DNA from: Branchinecta lynchi
Lineage: Eukaryota; Arthropoda; Branchiopoda; Anostraca; Branchinectidae
Assembly: GCA_023053575.1 (NCBI GenBank)
Contig: JAKZAP010000021.1
Span: forward strand, 11,842,212-11,906,211
DNA: 64,000 bases
Direction: 5' to 3'
The notes beneath the pieces are model-generated. The model did no database searches. It was not told the DNA's origin and saw only the letters and a list, made by a program, of their open reading frames with translations. How positions within the stretch are numbered: position 1 is the stretch's first letter; each line of letters starts with the position of its first letter. This document shows, in pieces, positions 57,501 through 64,000 of the stretch. The position numbers were made by a program, and so were the translations under genes.

Positions 57501-60500
57501 CGTATAATGTTCACATTCGGTATAATTTCGTCAAAACTGGAAAAGTCGGGATTCGTAGTAACTACCGAATCCTGAAAATTATACCGAATCAATTTCCGAA
57601 TCCCAGCCATGATACCAAATAATTTGGACCGATAGCCTATTCGGGAATCTGTGTAACAACTGAATCTTCATAAATACACCGAATAGTTCTGGCATCAAAA
57701 AATTACCAAATAATTTCAGTAAATTGGCTCACCGAATCCTGGCAGTTACACCGAATCCCGATCACTATACCGCATAGATTTGTACCGTTAGCCTATTTGG
57801 GATTCGGTATAAACTACTGAATCCTGGTATATATATTGAATTGTTCTTGTATCTAAAAAATATGGAACAATTTTATCAAAATTTCGGGCCTCCGGACCAA
57901 TTCTTTATTTTACCGAATCTAGAAAAAAAAATTCCCGCCAGGAATTTTTGCACTATCGCCAATTCCACACGGACAGAATTCAGATTTTTTTTGTTTCAAC
58001 TTTATGATGACAGTGCACAAAATCCGACCTGGAAAACCTGATCGCATATACTCTTGAAGACTAATGCCTTGAACACACGTCAGGGTTGGGTGTTTCCGGT
58101 CGGGAATTCCTGCCCGGACTTTTGGCACCATCATTACAAGTTGAAAAGTTGAAATTTTTTCAACTTGATGCAAGTGCAGGAAATCCGGCGGAGAAATCCT
58201 GATCGTGAGCGTGTTCCACCCTACTTACCGTAGTTACTACGCATGACGTCACGAATTCTGGCTTTTTGCCGTCAAGGCTGGAATGATTTTTCTATTTTCC
58301 AGCAGGATCTCACGCCAGGGGCGAATCCGACCAATCACGTTACAGAGATGCGTAGTAACTACGCTTACTACGCTCCCGAGCATGGTAAGCAAATAGTAAC
58401 TATTAGTTACTATTCCGACAAGGTTGGAACGGTCAGCGTAGTAACTTTTCGTGACGATGGAACGGAAATAGTAACTAATAGTAACTATTGTTAGAAGGGT
58501 GGAACACGCTCTGTGTGTTCGTGCCGTGAAGAATCGCCGTGTCCTAGCGAAGAGCTAGAAACGGCGCCACAACAAGCGCTGTTTACGAGAGGATTACGGA
58601 GGATTTAAATCAATTTTGGGATTCATTAGGGTGACGTTTCTTGTTCTTCCCCAGGTTCACTGGCGGTTTCAAACTTGGTCACATAGAGTATTCGCACCAT
58701 TAAGAAATGAGCTCAATCGAACAATCGCGTCCAAACGTCCACTAATCTTTGGGGAAAGACAGCTTTAAAGAAAATGCTCCATGACGCGAGACAAGCTGCA
58801 GAGCAAATATACCGACCAGGGGCGGGCGAATCCGGATTCGGATTCGAATCCAGGATTTGTCCTTTTGGCCGGATCCGAATCTTCTTCCTGTCAGGCTGGA
58901 TTCGGATTCGGGCTTGGATTCCAAACCCTTAATCTTACGAATCCGCTGAAATTTCTAATCTACATTCTTCCAGTTTCCGTTTCCCAATTTTTTGGGATAC
59001 CAAAACTTAAGTGGAGGGATACCTATGACATCGCAAAAGTTGTCCGTCTGTCCGTCCGTCTGTAAGCACGATAACTCTCGAAGGGAATGAGATATTTTGA
59101 TGAGACTTGGTGTGAGTAGGCATGGGCACTGTTCCTGTTTTCTGTTTCTGTTTCTGTTTTTTTCCTCCTGTTTTACTGTTTACTGTTTTCTGTTTCAGGG
59201 ACCCAAAATAAACAGAACAGCTGTTTTGAAGCCAGCTGTTTTTTTTCTCACCTGTTCTGTTCTGTTTTGGTGTATCCTGTTTTGCCCTGTTCCTGTTTTT
59301 TTTTACCTGTTTAAACAGCCAAATCTGTTTTTTGGGGGGCAACCCGCCTTATCTATACAACAAATCTTTTAACTCAAGATTTGGATCATTTCGAAATGCC
59401 ACATTCCAAAAGAGGCCAATTTGTCAACCTTACCAGTGACCCACGCGAATTGTGGATGCGATGACAGCTATCAAAAATATTGAGCAAGAATCAAGCAATA
59501 GTAGGAACAACAGCAAAAATGGGAACTTCAGATACTGTAAATATTTATTCAGCTCAAGCTGACGGCGAATTGCATTTGACTGAGCTAAATGGATACGTAG
59601 TCAGCTAAGTCTTAGACTACTGTTGCAGCTTTCTGCCGACCCTTCGTGGCAGCAGCCGTCTTCTGGTCCAATATGAAAAAGTGCGCAAGCGCTCAAACGT
59701 AATGTGTAAAAGTAAAACGTATATCATATCAGAGATGGGCGAATCCGATCATGAAAGGATTCGAATCCGAATCCAGGGCTAGGTACGAAGGCTAATCCAC
59801 CATTTCATGCTGAGGATTCGAATCCGAAATTGAATCCGGATTCGAATCCGACCTTACCAAAATTTTAAAATCATGTTCATAGGTTATAGTTAAAAATCAG
59901 AGGGGACAAACAACACTGATATTTCAGGTAATCAGATAATGTGATAGATTACTTAACATATTTGGTGGTGGACACCAAACAAATTTGATTGTCTAAAGCC
60001 CACTGCGTAAAAATTGGGAAAACGGAAACTGAAAGGATGTAGAATAGAAATTTGAGCGGATTCGTAAGATTGAGGGTTTGGAATCCAAGTCCGAAAGCGA
60101 ATCCAGCCTGAGAAGCAGAAGATTCGAATCCGGCCAAAAGGACGAATCCTGGATTCGAATCTGAATCCGGATTCGGATTCGCCCAGCTCTGTATCATATA
60201 TTGTGTACGAACAGCCTAATAACCATTCGCCCTTGACTTTTAATTCATTGGTCAATATGGGCCCAGTTACCAGCGTTTGGATGTGGGGGGGGGGGTGGAG
60301 TATCAACGAAAGATACATCTAGATGGGTCTTTGGGTGGGTCCAAAGACCCATCTGGACAATGATGTTCACGCATTCCAAATTTCCACCTTATTACCAGGC
60401 ATGATTAGCAAGTTTGCGAATTTGGTCAGGCAATTTACTCTGGGCAATCCGGGCCCAGTTGCACAGAATTCGCAAAACAGTGACTTTGAAATTTAACTGA

Positions 60501-63500
60501 AAAGCCAATTAATTTTTGTGTCATTTCATTAAACATACTGAATTATTGGGATTCTACAAAGGGAATTTTTTATTTTCCACTATCTGCTCTAGTTATGACG
60601 TTCAGAATATGTGCGGCGTCCCCACAACGCAAATTCTACTACGACTCGGAAAATTTTAATCTAAATACAAACGCTGCTTTTCGTTGGGCAGTGGTGAGAT
60701 AGGTGAAGATTGTTTAGTGCCGGAACAAAAGAAAATTCATAAATCTTTCTCGTAAGGGGTGCAACAAAAATACAAGCGCATAGAGGTACCACAGATCACA
60801 CGGAAATTCCACTATTTGAAAAACAATTATTTGTGAATAGCGAAGAACGAAGTAACGCATTTTCAGCGGCTCTTCAAGCTGTTTTAAGTGAATAAGTGAT
60901 GGATAACTAGATTGTCCTATCCCAGCCTTTTTAGGTTAAACTTTAAAGGAAACATTAGTCACTGGGTTTGAACTTAGAGTTTATTGGGGGTTGAATCCCA
61001 AAAGTGACAACTAGACCCCAAGGCCCACAAGTACACCAAGTTTCAAATTAGCATCTGTCATGGTTCACGAGATAAGAATGCCAAAATAAAACGGTGAAAA
61101 CCGAGAACGGAAAACCGGCTGTCACGGCCGCGGGAGTGGAGTGTTCATAAATGAACTTTCCACTAAAACCGGACATGTGACCACCAAGAAGGATTCACAT
61201 GACGTATTATCTGTTCAGCGAAGTTATATGTGATTTCAAAAGACTAGTACTTTCAACTTCAAAAAGGCTAGAAAGGCTGAAACTAGCTTAGCGACATCAC
61301 AACATCCGCACCGGTTCATGATGTAAACAAACGATAACTTGAATTCCTGACAGTATTTTTGGCACACCCTCAGTTCTATAAGGAAAACTTGAGATTTTTT
61401 CAACTTGATGATGAAAGTGTAACTCCGTTTCACGGATTTTCGCAGAATAGTAGACTCAGAAATCCGCGCGCGCGTTTTGAGCCTTGTATGACCATGCTCA
61501 AAAGAAACCACCGAGGAAAAGCTATTCGGTAATCTGATTGAACATGGATCCCTCGCGACCCTCCCCTCACACAAAAAATGACCATCATCACCAACCACTG
61601 TCACGAAGTGAAGCTTGCTTAACTTTGAGTTTGTATGATCCGTAAACTTTAGTTTATTACCGATCACTATGACAAACAATCCAAGTGGAAAGGTAGGCTA
61701 TGCGAAATTTGTTGTTAAGACAAACGTAACTTGCATGGCCCATTTTCCATCGAGAAAAAGTGTAATTCATGAAACAAACTCGAAGAAAGGCATCTGCGCG
61801 GTGCAAGGAAGAACTACTTAAGATACTTCATGGTACAAGGCAAACTATAGGCGAACTCTGCCATTAACATAATACAACAATACGAAAAAAAAAAACTGTT
61901 TTAAACAGCCGGTTCTGTTTTTTTTCGCCTGTTTAACAGCTGTTTCTGTTTTCGAAGTCATCATTTCTGTTAAAACAGAACAGGACCTGTTTTCAACTTT
62001 CCTGTTTTCTTTCTGTTTCTGTTCTTATGTGACCTGTTTCTGCCTGTTCCTGTTTGAATGCAAAAACAGAACAGTGCCCATGCCTAGGTGAGAGGATTGT
62101 TTGGGTTCTCAGACCAGTCAAGTTCGTAGATGGGCTTTGTTCTACATTTAGGGGTGGGGAGGGGGTTCAAATTAAGGGGCAAACAAAATATTTTGAAACA
62201 GCTAATGTGATAGTTGATTATGGGGTAAGATGGCACGCTGAACACGATGATGAAAACCATTTTCTCGCCGGACAAATAGTTCGTTCGGAATCCGGCCAAA
62301 ACCAGACAACTGTTAAAAGTAAAAGTTTAATTTGTAGTTCATTAGAAATCCGATTTAGGGGTAAGAAGTGATGCTGAATCCGTATATGACAATAATTTTT
62401 TACCCGGACATATAGTTCGCCCGGAATCCATGGAACTGGATAATTTGTTATAAGTTAAATTTTATCTGAAGTTTATTCAAACAATGTTTACAACGGATAC
62501 ATCAGCTACGTCACCTTATTTGAAGTTGATTAGATGTTCGATATTGGGGAAAGAAGATACTCTGAATTCGTTTCTTAGCATTCTTTCATCACCGGATAAG
62601 TAGTTCCGGAATTCGGTCGAAACCTGAAAATTGGCAGAAGTAAGGCAGGAAGTTTTCATCAAAATAGATATGACTTATAGGGGTAAACACACATGCTGGA
62701 TCCATATCTGAACTTGGTTTTCACAGACGATTAGCTACTTGGCCTTAATCTGTTTCTTAATTTTTATATTAAAAATGTTCAAGGAGTCTGGCGAAGACCG
62801 AACCTGGTGATGACAAGACCCAACTGTCTAGATCAAATATTGGGTTTTTGGGATCCCATCGAAACCTTCGGTCTTGTTACACAGTGGGCTTAGGCAATCC
62901 AACTTTTTCATCTCCACCACCATCCATTCTCAGTAATCTATCACGTTATCGATTTCCTTAGATATCATTTTGTCTAGATCAAATATTGGGTTTTTGGGAT
63001 CCCATCGAAACCTTCGGTCTTGTTACACATTGGGCTTAGGCAATCCAACTTTTTCATCTCCACCACCATCCATTCTCAGTAATCTATCACGTTATCGATT
63101 TCCTTAGATATCAGTGATTTGTGTCACCTTTGATTTTTAAACTATAACCTACATATATGATTTGATTTTTGTTAAGGTCGGATTAGAATCCGGATTCGGT
63201 TACGGATTCGAAACCTCAGCATGAAATGGTGGACTCAGATTCGGATTCCTACCTAGCCTTGGATTCGGATTCGAATCCTTTCATGGTCAGATTCGCCCAT
63301 CTCTGATTCCAACTACTATGGCGACCGCCCTTATATGAGATACTTTGTGACGTCTTACTAGGTTACTTACCAAGACGGCGAAGCACCAATCTCCCCTCGT
63401 TCGACGAGACAACGACTGCCCGTTGGTAATCTGACAACACCGGGCAATAGTTCTGATCCAACTCATGCTTCTTGAAAGCTATAACAGAGCCTGGGGTGGG

Positions 63501-64000
63501 GACGTGAATCAAAGACGGGAACTTTGATAAGTCCATCTGGTGTGGGACAAAGCCCCTTTCGCTTCTGCTATCATTCAATTTAGTGTCAGATCGCTTCTGA
63601 GTTCTCTCAAACTTCTGAGGGGTTTGCTCCATGAAATTTCCGTTATTCGCGCGCTGTCGCCTTTCTTGTTTGCCCAGAATTCCTTCAGTAAGTTTTGAAG
63701 CGTAAATTTCTTGTCTAAACTGTTCATTCAGTGAATTGTCACTTAATGCTCCAGTGCTATTGCTGAGCATGCTATCTCCCATCGTCCAACTATCAGAATT
63801 CAACTCCACTGTCTGATTTAGGTACTTTGGTGTGTCACCATTCAAGTCCACACTTTGATCTACGAGTTTTGGGGTTGATGTGGATCGGTTTTGAAGTAAT
63901 CGAGATTTGTTATTGTACACATCAGACTTTCGAAAAACAACAGGTGTACTCCTGTTCTTTAATGCCAGCAATGCGCTAAGGTCTGGGCTTGCAGTTTGCG
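54446..64000 (-). CDS. COIL: coilin-like gene, last two exons (5-prime part off the window)
   Basis: Coilin scaffolds Cajal bodies in the nucleus. Exon segments 64000-63371 and 54591-54446 join at CTT G|GTAAGT and TTTGGTTTCAG|AC, completing an Asp codon. The joined C-terminus reads PTPGSVIAFKKHELDQNYCP, then LSDYQRAVV, RRLDPKRERPKGKFDMSYF and SFAELLAPVVLK. This follows the coilin C-terminal domain (VGEKIAFKLLEL...SDY...GKFDLVY...WKELIDPR), an atypical Tudor fold. Upstream is a low-complexity Ser/Asn/Thr-rich linker, as in coilins. The frame is open to the window edge, so the N-terminal domain lies beyond 64000. Coilin is poorly conserved; another protein with this domain is possible. Confidence 0.8.
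54597..54805 (-). repeat. segment R in the coilin-like intron
   Basis: The inverse of 15365-15578; see there. It stops a few bases from the polypyrimidine tract of the last exon. Confidence 0.7.
54985..55280 (-). pseudogene. possible LINE 3-prime end
   Basis: A 66-residue minus-strand frame (KCMKHLLRLSKLCYNH) is followed by a CCGCTTTTAAAAAATGGCGG stem and ACAAATAAATTAAAT. This is the same stem-plus-tail layout as the retrotransposon ending at 26885. Confidence 0.45.
55372..55706. mobile_element. MITE with TGCCCGGGCC termini and TTA duplication
   Basis: 335 bp. Perfect 10-bp outer inverted repeat, then an imperfect AGTCACA-C-CTG inner part. TTA lies at 55369-55371 and 55707-55709. It fits PIF/Harbinger-type MITEs. 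Non-coding. Confidence 0.85.
55750..55895 (+). repeat. LINE 3-prime tail
   Basis: TTTACTCCGCTTTCTGAAAA, then CGGCGGATTATAAATAAATT: stem plus (ATAA) tail as at 26820-26885. Confidence 0.45.
55896..56364. other. non-coding, nothing recognised
   Basis: No gene or shared repeat. Confidence 0.3.
56365..56543 (-). pseudogene. LINE reverse transcriptase fragment
   Basis: Reads KSYRPRKVCCNISKILEYVL and LENVFLVQWSLGS, the NYRPISLL...SKI-E-VLL start of the reverse transcriptase finger region. Cut off upstream by the hAT-like element beginning at 56544. Confidence 0.7.
56544..57925 (-). mobile_element. hAT-like element D, copy 3 (right end lost)
   Basis: Left terminus CAGGGGCGTCGTAAGTGCAT, in opposite orientation to the copies at 39408 and 43745. 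It contains inverse blocks such as CACATAAAGTGAGCGCCG and ACCGAATAGTTCTGGCATC. It stops near the ATTTTACCGAATCTAGA block before the second terminus. Confidence 0.85.
57926..58206. repeat. two related ~130-bp segments
   Basis: AATTTTTGCACTATCGCC...GATGACAGTGCACAAAATCC and GACTTTTGGCACCATCATT...GATGCAAGTGCAGGAAATCC resemble each other. A third relative lies at 61360-61440. Confidence 0.5.
58209..58509 (+). mobile_element. repeat family B, copy 7, complete
   Basis: About 300 bp, the cleanest B copy. Ordered blocks: ACCGTAGTTACTACGCATGA, TGACGTCACGAATT, CCGTCAAGGCTGGAA, ACCAATCACGTTACAGAG, AGTAACTATTAGTTACTATT and GTAACTATTGTTAGAAGGG. It has no open frame with motifs. Confidence 0.85.
58512..58816. 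other. non-coding, nothing recognised
   Basis: No gene or shared repeat between the B copy and element F. Confidence 0.3.
59540..59640 (-). repeat. family C relative, fragment
   Basis: AATATTTATTCAGCTCAAGC and GACGGCGAATTGCATTTGAC, the inverse of the version at 31800-31858. Confidence 0.5.
59730..60191. mobile_element. hAT-like element F, copy 3, exact 8-bp duplication
   Basis: 462 bp with termini CAGAGATGGGCGAATCC and GGATTCGCCCAGCTCTG. TATCATAT lies immediately on both sides (59722-59729 and 60192-60199). Nested inside element L. Non-coding; frames across it are by-products of GGATTCGAATCC words. Confidence 0.93.
60484..60950 (-). mobile_element. repeat family E, copy 5
   Basis: From TTTGAAATTTAACTGAAAAG to TTAGGTTAAACTTTAAAG, with the interior blocks of the copies at 16105 and 16467. 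Nested inside element L. Confidence 0.8.
60951..61880. other. interior of element L, nothing recognised
   Basis: Only a motif-free minus-strand frame (61679-61236) and a relative of the 57926-58206 repeat at 61360-61440 are visible. Confidence 0.35.
62827..63113 (+). repeat. recent tandem duplication, period 146 bp
   Basis: A ~141-bp segment starting TCTAGATCAAATATTGGG at 62827 recurs at 62973, differing at one or two positions. It spans the junction between the end of element G and the resumed element F, so it arose after that insertion. Confidence 0.92.
63306..63370 (-). other. COIL: coilin-like intron 5-prime end
   Basis: The short non-repetitive start of the intron, beginning GTAAGTAACC on the minus strand, before the nested elements. 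Confidence 0.6.
63371..64000 (-). CDS. COIL: coilin-like penultimate exon (partial)
   Basis: Open frame across the right window edge; reading in from the edge it gives QTASPDLSALLALKNRS. It ends at donor G|GTAAGT after RLVLRRL. The first ~150 residues are polar and repetitive in flavour. The last ~50 hold the conserved domain start (FPSLIHVPTPGSVIAFKKHE). Confidence 0.85.

Larger units (their letters stand above)
59117..62086. mobile_element. hAT-like element L, third shell, ~3 kb
   Basis: Termini TAGGCATGGGCACTGTTC and its inverse at 62069-62086. Flanks GGTGTGAG (59109-59116) and GGTGAGAG (62087-62094) agree at 7 of 8. Both ends have tracts of CTGTTTT and AAACAG words over ~200 bp. The frame at 61679-61236 (147 residues) has no transposase motif, so it looks non-autonomous or decayed. 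Confidence 0.85.
58990..62882 (+). mobile_element. Helentron-like element G, copy 5, second shell
   Basis: Begins TTGGGATACCAAAACTTAAG, has the box GTCCGTCTGTCCGTCCGTCT near 59040, and ends TCGAAACCTTCGGTCTTGTT. Split by element L. No target duplication at its ends: it sits between T and T in F, as Helentrons do. Its right part holds degenerate CCGGAATCCGG units and a small family C fragment (62469-62513). Confidence 0.75.
58817..63305. mobile_element. hAT-like element F, copy 2, outermost shell of a nested insertion
   Basis: Left end CAGGGGCGGGCGAATCC, right end GATTCGCCCATCTCTG. Flanks ATACCGAC and ATTCCAAC agree at 6 of 8. F sequence runs to about 58989 (CCAATTTTT) and resumes near 62883 (ACACAGTGGGCTTAGGCAAT). 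The intact copy at 59730 shows what F looks like uninterrupted. Confidence 0.8.

Noticed and set aside
58781..59065. Frames of repeated D-S-N-P-G-F residues
   Set aside because: Produced by GGATTCGAATCC words in element F; the same peptides recur wherever F lies.
61236..61679. 147-residue minus-strand open frame inside element L
   Set aside because: No recognisable motif or neighbouring exon, and part of it matches a non-coding repeat at 57926-58206. Not reported as a gene.
1..64000. Bacterial or phage-like system
   Set aside because: GT-AG introns in conserved metazoan genes and LINE, hAT and MITE elements throughout exclude a prokaryotic or phage origin.

Overview
This window is animal nuclear DNA. 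The two recognisable host genes are split by GT-AG introns of 2 to 10 kb, and everything between their exons is repetitive. There are no operons, ribosome binding sites, tRNA, rRNA or CRISPR features. The phosphorylase kinase gamma protein has an invertebrate, arthropod-like tail, but the sequence does not fix the species.

Host genes, both on the minus strand. (1) A complete phosphorylase kinase catalytic gamma subunit gene (PHKG) runs from the start codon at 42646 to the stop at 5340. It has nine coding exons, and I could join all of them with matching intron phases into a 389-residue protein. It contains the kinase domain followed by the calmodulin-binding regulatory tail. (2) The last two coding exons of a coilin-like gene lie at 54446-54591 and 63371 to beyond 64000. 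They encode the atypical Tudor-like C-terminus of the Cajal-body scaffold protein. The rest of that gene lies off the right edge. The two genes are about 11.8 kb apart in the same direction; nothing suggests a functional link.

Everything else is mobile or simple repeat DNA. I delimited the families by comparing copies inside the window. They are: non-LTR retrotransposon remnants (reverse transcriptase, RNase H and 3-prime tails); Helentron-associated-like elements with (GTCY)n boxes and ~137-bp internal tandem repeats; hAT-like non-autonomous elements with 8-bp target duplications; foldback/MITE families with TA, TTA or 9-11 bp target duplications; and satellite-like tandem arrays. Many are nested. 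The coilin-like intron (54592-63370) holds a nest at least four levels deep. A PHKG intron carries a 129-bp-arm perfect palindrome inserted in another repeat.

Layout: 1-5339 repeats downstream of PHKG; 5340-42646 PHKG exons among repeats; 42647-54445 repeat-rich intergenic DNA; 54446-64000 coilin-like gene. The points most worth a second look are the nested insertions with intact target duplications, a twice-occurring 167-bp exon-like segment with preserved splice sites, a coilin-intron-like fragment inside a Helentron-like element, and several unrelated MITEs sharing the same termini.
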